A stretch of 11,975 bases of DNA, from positions 75,592 to 87,566 of the forward strand of contig MU657323.1 in assembly GCA_026770575.1 (NCBI GenBank). Reading direction: 5' to 3'. Positions 1 through 7,951 of the stretch are shown here, piece after piece; the first letter of the stretch is position 1; each line of letters opens with the position of its first letter. Under the pieces are notes generated by a model. That model did not search any database. It saw only the letters and a program-made list of their open reading frames with translations, and was not told the origin of the DNA. Origin of the DNA: Pelagophyceae sp. CCMP2097 (lineage: Eukaryota; Sar; Pelagophyceae). The translations under genes and the position numbers were made by a program.

Positions 1-1
1 C

Positions 2-331
2 CTCGCCAGGGAGATGTCGTCGGGCAAGGGCGCTTGCGCCGCCCCGGTCGGCGCGCTCTCGCCAGCCTCGACGATGGACATGGGCAAGGGCGCTTGCGCC
101 GCCCCGGTCGGCGCGCTCCCGACGGACATGGACGCCACCCGGGGAGAAGACGCCAAGGGCGCTTGCGCCGCCACCGTTCTGAAGACTTCAGCCAGCCAAG
201 GTTTAAAGGCTGCGACGACGGCGAGAGAGAGAAAACGTCCTCCCGCATCTCCGAGGAACACTTTACCCGGTAAAGAAGAATACCCTTCGATACCCTACCG
301 TAATTCCACCCCCATAAATCGGGGGATTTAG
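2..331 (+). CDS. Possible 3' end of a GC-rich host gene with internal repeats
   Basis: The plus frame is open from base 2 to the TAG at 329-331, with an ATG at 14. It is rich in Ala, Gly and Pro and carries the peptide KGACAAPVGAL twice and a third, partial KGACAATV. The three copies are 60 and 69 bp apart, both multiples of three, so the repeats keep one reading frame. That is the only hint of coding. The base composition (very GC-rich to about 290) is unlike the AT-rich element that follows, so this is probably host flank. No domain is recognised. GC-rich DNA has few stops by chance, so it may equally be non-coding repeat DNA or the end of an exon running into an intron. Confidence 0.25.
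   Translation, partial: LAREMSSGKGACAAPVGALSPASTMDMGKGACAAPVGALPTDMDATRGEDAKGACAATVLKTSASQGLKAATTARERKRPPASPRNTLPGKEEYPSIPYRNSTPINRGI
22..172 (+). repeat. GC-rich direct repeat, two full and one partial copy
   Basis: A 37-bp unit at 22-58 recurs identically at 82-118. Its core AAGGGCGCTTGCGCCGCC recurs a third time at 155-172. Within the core, GGCGC-TT-GCGCC can fold into a small hairpin. The copies are in phase with the open frame described above. Confidence 0.85.
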
Positions 332-664
332 GTCCTTTTTGGTCCTTTTTCTATTCAGAGAGATTCAGAGCCATTACACATCATATCATTGAGGATAACT
401 TTTCGACTATATATGCGCATTCGAGTCAAGAAATAGAGAGACTTATAGAGATAGAGAACACCAAAGCGGTGTGTGTTCCATTTTTTCAAAATTTTAAAAA
501 CCCAATAGTTTCGGGGGAAATTTTAGAAAGTTTCGGGGGGACTTTTAGCGATGATTTTGGACATGATTTTTAGCGATGATTTAGTGATGTTTTTTTAGCC
601 TTTATCAGTTGAGATAAAAATGACGGCATTAATTAGAGTAAGCCTTTAATCAATTAATTTAAAA
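332..664. other. Gene-free leader between host-like flank and element
   Basis: No credible ORF is present. Composition falls from GC-rich to AT-rich at about 290-340, so the integration boundary may lie here. The stretch holds several short direct repeats: GGTCCTTTTT twice at 331-350, ATTCAGAG twice near 353-370, a 20-bp unit at 507-526 and 529-548, and a 15-bp unit at 543-557 and 568-582. No terminal inverted repeat matching the right end could be confirmed by eye; only a low-complexity match to TTTTTTCAAAAT was seen. Confidence 0.5.
507..582 (+). repeat. Imperfect direct repeats in the leader
   Basis: AGTTTCGGGGGAAATTTTAG (507-526) is followed by AGTTTCGGGGGGACTTTTAG (529-548), a 22-bp period. 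TTTTAGCGATGATTT (543-557) recurs at 568-582, a 25-bp period. The second pair overlaps the end of the first. Confidence 0.7.
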
Positions 665-680
665 ATGACTGAACTTATTG
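597..680 (+). repeat. Degenerate tandem duplication over the nuclease start
   Basis: The block beginning AGCCTTTATCA at 597 and running through ATGAC at 620-624 resembles the block beginning AGCCTTTAATCA at 641 and running through ATGAC at 665-669. Both read AGCCTTT, then an AT-rich stretch, then AAAAATGAC. The two ATGs are 45 bp apart and in the same frame. The first copy reads MTALI and soon hits TAA (647-649); the second reads MTELIGFIY and is the likely real start. This looks like an old partial duplication of the 5' end and promoter. Confidence 0.45.
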
Positions 681-1099
681 GTTTCATATATCTGGTGTCG
701 TGTAATACTACTATGAAAACATACGTCGGATCTACGGATTTACTTCTGAGTGCAAGACTTCAAGCACATATTAAAAGATACAAATATTGGAAAAAAAGCG
801 GAAAAGATTATTATTCTGTATTTTAAATATTGAAATATAATAACTTTGATATTAAACTTTTAGAAATTGTACCACATAAGACGAACAAAGAACTTTTTGA
901 AAGAGAACAATTTTATAAAGATTCTCGAACAGATACCGTTAATATAAACAACCCATCAACATCACTCACAACCCGCGAGTATTCAAAAAAATATTACGAT
1001 TCGCATAAAGAACAGAGGGCTATTGCAGATAAAAAAAATATGCACAAGAACACAAAGCACAAAAAGCAATTATTAATAAAAGGTATTGCGACAAAATGA
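665..1099 (+). pseudogene. GIY-YIG family nuclease, interrupted by a TAA
   Basis: The frame starts at ATG 665 and ends at TGA 1097-1099, about 143 residues if the single in-frame TAA at 824-826 is ignored. GIY-YIG hallmarks are in order: GFIYLV (residues 6-11), YVGST (20-24), an Arg at 31 and His at 35 in SARLQAHIKRY, and a likely catalytic Glu in LFEREQFYK (about 79-81). A basic Tyr/Lys-rich tail follows, typical of virus-encoded members. The TAA lies directly after YYSVF, and ILKYNNFDIKLLEIV then continues in the same frame, so this is a nonsense interruption rather than a true end. Such nuclease domains are common cargo in PLVs, virophages and giant viruses, as homing or recombination enzymes. 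Either fragment alone would lack half of the active site. The family call is firm; the role is inferred. Confidence 0.85.
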
Positions 1100-1118
1100 A
1101 AGAATTGAAAAGGATGGC

Positions 1119-1162
1119 ATCTCAATAAGGTTTGTTTTATTTAATCCAAACACTATTGAGAT
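1119..1162. terminator. Hairpin 20 bp after the nuclease stop
   Basis: ATCTCAATA (1119-1127) pairs with TATTGAGAT (1154-1162). A 2x2 internal loop is followed by GTTTG (1130-1134) pairing with CAAAC (1147-1151), leaving a 12-nt AT-rich loop. Mimivirus transcripts are known to end at such hairpins, and a host-virus-dependent element might use the same rule. The terminator role is inferred. Confidence 0.4.
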
Positions 1163-1169
1163 TCTGAAA

Positions 1170-1292
1170 TAGTTAAAATCTGTCCGATTAGTTGTTTTGA
1201 GCCCCCCATTTGACCTCCGGCTCCAAATCCAAGATCCATGTAGAGAACCCAAAACAGGGGCTCAAAACAACTATATGGACAGATTTTAACTA
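1170..1292. repeat. 36-nt inverted repeat with a 51-nt GC-richer loop
   Basis: The left arm 1170-1205 and right arm 1257-1292 are reverse complements over 33 of 36 positions: 16 perfect pairs, a 4-nt block with three mismatches, then 16 perfect pairs. The loop is richer in G and C than its surroundings. On the minus strand the left arm can encode GSKQLIGQILT; on the plus strand the right arm can encode GSKQLYGQILT. The arms may therefore be an inverted duplication of a gene fragment rather than a regulatory hairpin. Confidence 0.85.
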
Positions 1293-1485
1293 ATTTTTTC
1301 TCCTTTTCACTGACGTTTTACAATTTGTATTCTATAATCCCTATAAAATATATATAATTTCTTTTTTTTATATTTAATATATATATATTACATTACTATT
1401 TTGAGCCATTTAACAACTTAGCGCATTATTAATTTTTATAATAAACAAAGATTAAGGACTATATTATAAATATTATAATAGTATC
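1293..1485. other. AT-rich intergenic stretch upstream of the AT-hook gene
   Basis: No ORF is seen. It contains a TA-rich run at about 1370-1392 and probably the promoter of the next gene, including AAAGATTAAG at 1447-1456. Confidence 0.4.
1447..1456 (+). promoter_or_regulatory. Candidate promoter motif AAAGATTAAG, copy 1
   Basis: The ten bases AAAGATTAAG end 29 bp before the ATG of the AT-hook gene. The same ten bases occur 21 bp before the primase ATG. Two copies at like positions suggest an early-gene promoter element, but AT-rich DNA makes chance agreement possible. Confidence 0.3.
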
Positions 1486-1641
1486 ATGGAGATGGCAGTT
1501 ATCGAAAAGAGGAAAGTAGGACGTCCACGTACTTCGTTGGAAGCCAAGAAATCTGTAAAATCCAAGAGCAATGCAAAAGCCTACTTAAAGGTTCAAGAAG
1601 CAGTTAAATTTTATCGCAAAAATTTAGAAATTACCGAATAA
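1486..1641 (+). CDS. Small basic AT-hook protein
   Basis: An intact 51-residue ORF, ATG at 1486 and TAA at 1639-1641. It is strongly basic, with EKRKVGRPRTS near the N-terminus: the GRPR core flanked by basic residues is the AT-hook signature for minor-groove binding to AT-rich DNA. The middle is Lys/Ser-rich and the C-terminal half (KAYLKVQEAVKFYRKNL) could form one amphipathic helix. It sits directly before the primase gene on the same strand and shares a candidate promoter motif with it, so a DNA-packaging or replication-accessory role is plausible. Its small size limits certainty; the motif and intact frame are the evidence. Confidence 0.6.
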   Translation: MEMAVIEKRKVGRPRTSLEAKKSVKSKSNAKAYLKVQEAVKFYRKNLEITE

Positions 1642-1708
1642 AAAATATAATATAATAAATTATTTTCTTGATTTTTGATAAAAATGAAGCATGTATGAAA
1701 AGGTATAT

Positions 1709-1730
1709 AAAGATTAAGTATTAATATATT
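1709..1730 (+). promoter_or_regulatory. Candidate promoter of the primase gene (AAAGATTAAG plus TTAATATATT)
   Basis: AAAGATTAAG (1709-1718) and TTAATATATT (1721-1730) stand just before the ATG at 1740. The first also precedes the AT-hook gene; the second also precedes the gene at 4941 (4917-4926). Confidence 0.3.
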
Positions 1731-1739
1731 ACATACAAT

Positions 1740-4288
1740 ATGGACTCAACTACAATTATAGAATGGTGTGATAACAACAGCGTGAATTGGTTTCCAATTC
1801 ACCTCGACATGACACAAAACGAAAGTGGTAAAGCGAGAAAATTACCTCTTCCAATTAAACACAAATCGTACAGTTTTAAAACTCCAACCTGTAATGATTT
1901 TAAAAAAATCACAAAAACTACATTGAAATTACGACAGTCTTTATTAAAAGATCCGACATATAGCGATAAACTCCTCCATATCGCGATGGATACCTCGGTG
2001 GTCCATCATATTGACATTGATGTACCAGACTACCCTCAAAAATACAATGATCTCTAAAAAAACACTCCATATTTTTGTTCAACATCAAAAAGTTACGGCA
2101 AACACATTATGATAACGGCGAAAACGTTCGAATCAAAACTCCAACGCTACGGATTCTTAGATACAAAAAAAGGAACGGGTTTTGGAGTCGAGTTGTTATG
2201 TGGACAATGGAGTTACGCGCCCATAAATGGACTCATGATGAATGCTGCAAGCGAAATAATAGATAACACAAATCTCACAGAAGAATTAAATTATAAAAAA
2301 GCAATTATTAAACAGAAGAAATCGGAAGCAATTCAAATTATTCATGAATCGAATAAACCATTAGAAGAAGAAAAAAGACAAATACATGAAACTTTTGTTT
2401 GAAGTGATTCAAAATAAAACAGTAGATAACATAAAAATTATAACATGGGATAATTACTTTTTAATTGCTTCTGTTTTAAAGAGTAATGGCTACAACATTG
2501 ATATATTTTTAGAATATTGTTCTTTAAATATTCAATTTGATAAAATGAATGCAATCACGATGTGGGATTCTATAAAATCGAAAGAATTTTCAATCTTTAT
2601 TCTACAAAATATAGCAAAAGACATTAATCAAAAAGGTTATTTAAAATGGTTATTAAATGATTCACGTTTGTTGATCGAAAAGGCGAATTCGATGTTTAAC
2701 ACGCAAAATATCACTGAGTGTTTCCATACAATATTTGGGCACGATTTCATTTATACGATTAAAGAAATTTACTCATTCTGTAACGGCATATCATGGAAAG
2801 TAACTGAGTTTGATGTACGCAATCGATTTATAAAAGACTTTAAAAACATGTTTTTACTATTATCGCAACCAAAAACAAGCCAACGCATGTCACTTGATCC
2901 GGATGACGACAATTATTCGACAGACAACGAAAATTTAAAAAGACGAGATGAAATATTAAGGGAAAATTTAAAACAGTTGGGAAGCGAATCTTTCATAAAC
3001 GACTGTACCACAAAAGCAATAAAATCATTAATTGAAAAAGATACCACGTTTGAATTAAATTCGAATATAGTAGTATTTAATAACAAAGTGTTTGATTTAG
3101 ATAAATGCGATTTTGTAACCCCGAATAAACTGGATTATATGTGCATAAATACTGGGTATGATTGGCGCGAACCAACAGACGAAGAGACGAAAACTGTTGA
3201 GAAAATTCTAAATGAGATTTTCCACAACGTCCCTGATGAAAAAATCCTGTATATGACAATTCTTGCAACTTGTTTACAATCTTTAACACTTGAAAAGTTT
3301 GTTTTATGTAACGGTGGCGGACGCAATGGAAAATCGTTGATAAATGAATTATTTCTTGAAACCTTAGGCAATTGCGGATATACAATGGCAAGTAATGCCC
3401 TTATGCAGCCGATTAAATCAGATGGTACAAATCCCGTCTTAGCTCAGATGAATTTTAAACGGGGTGTTTTCTGTCGAGAACCTGATACTCATTCGAAAAA
3501 TGCCACTTGTCTTAACTCGTCGACTATCAAGGAAGTCACTGGAAATAGTCAAATCTCTGCGCGACTGTAATAAAAATAGTACAAACACTCAAATAAGAAG
3601 CACTTTAATAATGGAATGTAATTAGAAACCGAGTCTTGGTGGGGAATGCAATGTCGCTATGCAAGCGCGATTGATAGACATCGGTTTTCATTCAACCTTT
3701 GTCAGAAATATAGATGACGTGAATGAGGACCAGCATTGTTTTTTGGTAAATGCATCTTACAAAGGTGCTGAGTTTAAAAACAGCCACAAATACGCTTTAT
3801 TTAAAATTGTTGCATCCCATTGGGCGAAATATAAAGAAAGTGGTTTTAATATCGATACGTTCATACCAGATAGTATTAAACTTCGTAATGACGACTATTT
3901 AAAGTCCACCTCAGAATTGTATACATGGTTTGTATCGGAGTATAAATTGCAAGAAAAAAATAAAAATGTGACAACTGATTTAAAAATTCCAAAAGAAACA
4001 ACGAAAACATTCATTCAGATCAAAGAGATTTATGAAAAATTTAAAACATCTGAAATTTGGAGCAATATGAATAAATCGGAAAGGAGAGCCCTCGGATGTG
4101 GTAAGTTTATTGAAGGGATTATGAGTAATATTTATTTAAAAAAATACTGTAAAGAAAAACATCAACACGACAAAACAACAACGAATAAAGTAATTTTGAT
4201 TGGTTTAAAATTCCAGAAATTGAAAAACCCGATACAATCCAAACATGTGTTTTTTTGGACGACGAATAAAATACAGATTAAGACGTAA
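1740..4288 (+). pseudogene. AEP primase - SF3 helicase (D5-like) fusion, broken four times
   Basis: This would be the replicative primase-helicase, about 849 codons. The N-terminal AEP primase domain shows HHIDIDVP (Asp 92 and 94, metal ligands). After an in-frame TAA (2055-2057) the same frame gives SKSYGKHI and GVELLCGQWSYAP, also typical of AEP primases. The frame changes by one extra base within 2365-2402, most simply in the A6 run at 2371-2376. The next segment, from about 2386, holds a D5_N-like region (NIVVFNNKVFDLD), the SF3 Walker A GGGRNGKS (3313-3336), an REP-type Walker B region and TIKEVTGNSQISAR. A second frame change lies just before the TAA at 3568-3570. Motif C (LIMECN) follows, then an in-frame TAG (3623-3625), then a C-terminal part ending at TAA 4286-4288. 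No fragment could be a working enzyme. The family is certain; its being non-functional is inferred from the breaks. Confidence 0.92.
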
Positions 4289-4290
4289 TT

Positions 4291-4302
4291 TATAATATTA
4301 TA
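4291..4302. terminator. AT palindrome after the helicase stop
   Basis: TATAATATTATA is a perfect 12-bp palindrome three bases after the stop, within a longer near-palindromic AT run. It may be a transcript-end hairpin, but AT-rich DNA yields such palindromes often. Confidence 0.25.
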
Positions 4303-4310
4303 TAATATAA

Positions 4311-4878
4311 TTGAGTGTTAATTTTCTTGATAAATCTTTTAAACAATTGCACAACTTCACCCATCTAGAAAGCATACAAGCATCGCTTATTGACATACAT
4401 GTACTCAATAGCCAACCATAATTATATGATGAGCGTTTTTTAAATTCAAATGAACAGACTCGCGAAAAATTACCATTTTAATGTCTTTGCGGTCAATCAA
4501 TAAGCAAACCAATTATTTTTATGTGTAATCGTGGTCCATTTGTAATTTTGGAGTACATGTCTGGATAAAATCGTAGAACATGAAACGGTTCATTTTTCTG
4601 ACGTGTTTAACATATTTAAAAAAAAGTGTGTGAATTGTAATGATTGTAATATTCACAAAAAAATCAGCCCTGTACCGATTCGTAATATTTTATGTAAAAA
4701 ATGCATAAAATCTTCAAAAATTGAAGCGATTCGAATTAATTTAAAGGTTTCATATAAAAGAAAAGAGGAAGCCAAAGAGAAGGGCGCCCGCTTTGATTTT
4801 AACGGAAAAAAACAATGGTTCACAATGACTTCAAATAATTCCAATTTTAATAATTATTTATTTGTAAAATTTTTATAA
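4311..4878 (+). pseudogene. Cysteine-rich (zinc-ribbon-like) protein with a C-terminal DUF5710-like motif, decayed
   Basis: Frame 3 from 4311 reads as protein-like sequence with two in-frame TAA codons (4419-4421 and 4479-4481), giving peptides such as LYDERFLNSNEQTREKLPF, CLCGQSISKP and CNRGPFVILEYMSG. At about 4560-4568 the reading moves to frame 1, which continues to TAA 4876-4878. The second part has CVNCNDC and LCKKC pairs, then LKVSYKRKEEAKEKGARFD and a Trp, resembling the short DUF5710-type motif (AKxxGAxxD...W). The Cys pairs suggest metal binding. No ATG opens the frame, so the 5' end is uncertain or lost. The gene lies between primase-helicase and an unknown gene, all on the plus strand. 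The function is unknown and the domain resemblance is from memory only. Confidence 0.6.
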
Positions 4879-4916
4879 ATAAATAAAAATGAAACAAAAC
4901 ACAATATAAGGCTGAA

Positions 4917-4926
4917 TTAATATATT
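4917..4926 (+). promoter_or_regulatory. Candidate promoter motif TTAATATATT
   Basis: The same ten bases stand at 1721-1730 before the primase ATG. Here they end 14 bp before the ATG at 4941. Confidence 0.25.
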
Positions 4927-4940
4927 GTATTAAGTATATT

Positions 4941-5341
4941 ATGGCGACCCCTTTCAAAATAGAATATCAGTTCGCAAAAATCTATAACACACGCCAAAAA
5001 TCTATTATTTCACAACAAAATAGAATGTTGGCAGAAGAGATTTGTAATAAAATAAAACAATCGACAATTGAAAGCAACGGACTCAGTTACCTGTTAGAAG
5101 AAGAAGAAGTTTTGAACATTCTTCGACAGACGACGGGAAGAGCCAAAATACAAAAACTTCAGAAAAAAGTACCTGTATATATTTTTAAAAACACGATTTG
5201 ATAGATCTTATACCGTTATTTTTTAAAAATGTCAACACACAAAAAAGTTACTTGAATTGTCTTCATGATAAAGAAAAACGCGAGAATATTTCTGAATTTA
5301 CTTCTGATAAACTTAACTCGGAATTTTTTCAAAAGATTTAA
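4941..5341 (+). pseudogene. Unrecognised gene with one frameshift
   Basis: The ORF begins at ATG 4941 (MATPFKIEYQFAKIYN) and stops at TGA 5199-5201. Frame 2 is open from 5189 to TAA 5339-5341 and reads as ordinary protein (DLIDLIPLFFKNVN, then KEKRENISEFTSDKLNSEF). Loss of one A from the A-run at 5187-5191 would account for the break, giving an ancestral protein of about 133 residues. The first part is predicted to be mainly helical and charged, with an EEEE cluster (LLEEEEVLNIL). No domain is recognised. Position, just before the recombinase, would fit a small element-specific protein. The first ORF is reasonably sure; the extension is inferred. Confidence 0.55.
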
Positions 5342-5431
5342 AATAAAACTCTATTGAAGTTATTCATTTCAGTTTTATCAAGATATATAACATTTTATAA
5401 ATTAGAAAACGAATATTGTAAATTATAAAAA

Positions 5432-6064
5432 ATGTTTTCAGACTTATTTGTAGAAATGAATGAACTTAATATGATAACACAAGCAAATAAAACACAACAG
5501 CCACTCATTATATCAATCGAAGAGATGGATGAAATGTCTACAAAATTAACGGAGATAGCATTGAATAAATTAGATTGTGTAGAATATGGTTTAAAAAACA
5601 AAAAAGATTTTTTAGATGCCGCAATCCTGCTTTCTCTATATACTCAAAATGCATTTCGAGATGATCTAAGTCAGATTCATATCAATCCTTCAAATATTGA
5701 TGATAAAATAAATTATTACAATTTGGATGATAATCTTTTAATAATAAATACACACAAAACTTCACAAATTTATGGTGCGATTGTATGTAAACCAGATAAA
5801 TCTTGTCAATCTTTAATCTCTATGTCGATTGGTTACTTCCCAAGAACGTTCTTATTAAGTACGGAAACGGGTCGATTGAATCAATACGTTACAAAAATTA
5901 TGAAAAAGTTATTTAACAAACATATTACAATTAACGATTTAAGAAAAACCCACGTCTCCAACGCACAAAAACATGGGATTGAATTTCAAAGACAACTCAC
6001 AAAAAGCATGAAGCATTCTGTAAAAACGTCTCAAATGTTTTATAGACGCCATGAATCCATTTAA
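5432..6064 (+). CDS. Tyrosine recombinase (integrase)
   Basis: Intact ORF of 210 residues; a stop at 5426-5428 rules out an upstream start in this frame. The catalytic pattern is complete except for one position: Arg76 in NAFRDDLSQI (box I), Lys109 in THKTSQIYG (beta-hairpin Lys), Arg171 in NDLRKTHVSN (box II, with Asn168 where many enzymes have His), His195 in MKHSVKTSQ and the nucleophile Tyr204 in QMFYRR. The THKTxxxYG and LRKTHVSN wording resembles the recombinases of PLVs, cryptons and giant-virus satellites. The N-terminal core-binding part is short (about 60 residues). Such enzymes insert the element into host DNA through a covalent 3'-phosphotyrosine link. It ends 7 bp from the converging small ORF. 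It is the only large enzyme gene here without a break. Confidence 0.87.
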   Translation: MFSDLFVEMNELNMITQANKTQQPLIISIEEMDEMSTKLTEIALNKLDCVEYGLKNKKDFLDAAILLSLYTQNAFRDDLSQIHINPSNIDDKINYYNLDDNLLIINTHKTSQIYGAIVCKPDKSCQSLISMSIGYFPRTFLLSTETGRLNQYVTKIMKKLFNKHITINDLRKTHVSNAQKHGIEFQRQLTKSMKHSVKTSQMFYRRHESI

Positions 6065-6071
6065 TACAAAT

Positions 6072-6260
6072 TTACTGATTGATAAGATTTTTTTCGAATA
6101 TGTCAAAGATAGCGGTATAGACCTTTGCTTCCTCATCCTCGTTGATCATCGGTATGTCCACATGTGCGTTGATCGCACATATTAATTCGTTTCTAATTTT
6201 TTCAGTACCTAAAACTTTTATTAAATATTTTTTAAAGATTCTGAGGATAAACTTTATCAT
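6072..6260 (-). CDS. Small unknown protein downstream of the fibre gene
   Basis: A 62-residue ORF, ATG at 6258-6260 and TAA at 6072-6074; the frame is open further upstream to about 6302 but without an ATG. The first 18 residues (MIKFILRIFKKYLIKVLG) form a basic amphipathic helix or weak membrane segment. The rest is acidic, with INEDEEAKVYTAIFDIF. It begins 39 bp after the fibre stop on the same strand and ends tail-to-tail with the recombinase. Not recognised. Its length, balanced composition and placement between two genes favour a real gene, but it is short enough to be chance. Confidence 0.4.
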   Translation of the reverse strand: MIKFILRIFKKYLIKVLGTEKIRNELICAINAHVDIPMINEDEEAKVYTAIFDIFEKNLINQ

Positions 6261-7582
6261 AATATATATACATTTTTTTAAATGTTTTGATAACACCTTC
6301 AATCTGGATTTATACTATAAACATCAACTGAAATTCGCATATTTTCTGCATAATTTATTTTTTTTAGATCAACGTCAAAATAATTAAACGTTTTGTTGAA
6401 TACTAAAAAGTACTGATTCGCGCGATGATCCATAAAGAAATTGAGGGCGACTATCTTTACCGTGTACGTTAAGTCAGTCATAGGTTTTACAAAAGTAAAT
6501 CGTTGTCTCGGAACGTTTGCCATTGTTGCAACATCAAACCTTATCAGATTTTTACTTAACTGTCTCGCAACTAGTTTGAGTTGATTATTATTATTTTTAA
6601 CAACAACAAACTCTGCTATACTTTTGTGTGTTATTGTTTTTTTTAGGTATAGGATTGAATTTGATGAAGATGATCCCGACAGTAAAAAGTCTGTTGTAGT
6701 AAATTTTAGTGAAAACATTGAGGTACCCGCCTCTGAAAGCCATTCTATTGCGTCAGATCCAAGTTTTTGAACTTTTTTCACATACTTTGGTACGATTGAA
6801 TTTATAAGGGCGGATACATTCGTAGTATTCATTGTAATTACAGGCTGTGGTTGTTCAGAGTTGTCGTTATATGATATTTCTAAATAATTATTGCCGCTTA
6901 ACAACGTAGGCGGGGTGTATCTTATTGTATTGTTATATACGTTGTTCGGATAGGTTAAATCAATGGAAAACCCTTCTCCAAATAGCATCTTGAGACTTAC
7001 GGGATTCCTATAATCATTTAACCACTCAAAACCTTTCTCTAAACGGTTATAACGGAATAGATTGTAATCCAATACTTGAATCAAATTCGTTATCGGCATG
7101 CGACAAAAACCTTGATTTACATTGCTAAACAATAGAGTATCGACAACAGATTTTATTTCATCCATGTTTGTCTTCGTTGTTAATTTTTCATCAATTTGAG
7201 TTTTGTTATAATATATTTGTTCATTTTCGAAATTATTATTGAAGTCGTCATTGATACTTATTAAATTCGTGTTTGATTGAAATAACCCTCTACCATAGGA
7301 ATATAGAGGAATTACATCTAATCTATCATTCACCTCGTTCTTATTGTAATAAATGTCGGCATTCTGTGTTGAATCATAAAAATTGTCTGTAATTGAAAGT
7401 ACATTGTCAGTCATAGTTAACCCTCTGGACGTTGTGATATTTTGAAATGATGCCAGTTTTTCATCAATATTTATTTTATCGTAATATATCTCACCAATCT
7501 CTGTATCTGTTAGAATATCATCATTTACTGAAATTTCGTTATCAAACAAACTTAATCCGCGTTGAACTGTATAAGTCACCGC

Positions 7583-7654
7583 ATCTTTTCCTGGATTCCC
7601 CGAAACTCCGACAGATCCCTGAATTCCTTGAATTCCTTGAATTCCCTGTTCTCC
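7583..7654 (-). other. Collagen-like Gly-X-Y segment
   Basis: Eight uninterrupted triplets read GEQ, GIQ x3, GSV, GVS, GNP, GKD. Three tandem 9-bp copies of a GGAATTCAA/G unit encode the GIQ triplets. This would form a short trimeric triple helix between the beta-roll and the C-terminal modules of the fibre. Confidence 0.9.
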
Positions 7655-7951
7655 TTGACTGGATGATGTGGATTCCCCTGATAATAAATTGCCGAAGGTG
7701 ATCTCCTTAGTGGCATTGTCATAGTATAACATGGATGAAGTCTGTTCTGCTCTTAGATTTGATACATAGAATGAATCACTTCTTTCTGCTGTTATATTGT
7801 TCCCGATCACAGTGGCGTTATCGTATTGACATGTGGAATTCATACCGATTACAATTGAATTTGTTGGATTTGTGGCAGAATTTTCTCCAATTCGAATGGG
7901 ATTGCTGTCAATCAATTCAGATTTTAACGTATATTGTGGTAATACAGTATT

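Noticed and set aside
3077..3391. Minus-strand ORFs inside the helicase gene (104 and 78 codons)
   Set aside because: They lie opposite the conserved SF3 Walker A region and have no recognisable features; they are shadows of the real gene.
6261..6302. Upstream extension of the small minus-strand ORF to overlap the fibre stop
   Set aside because: The frame is open but the first codon there is TTG; the first ATG is at 6258-6260, so no overlap is claimed.
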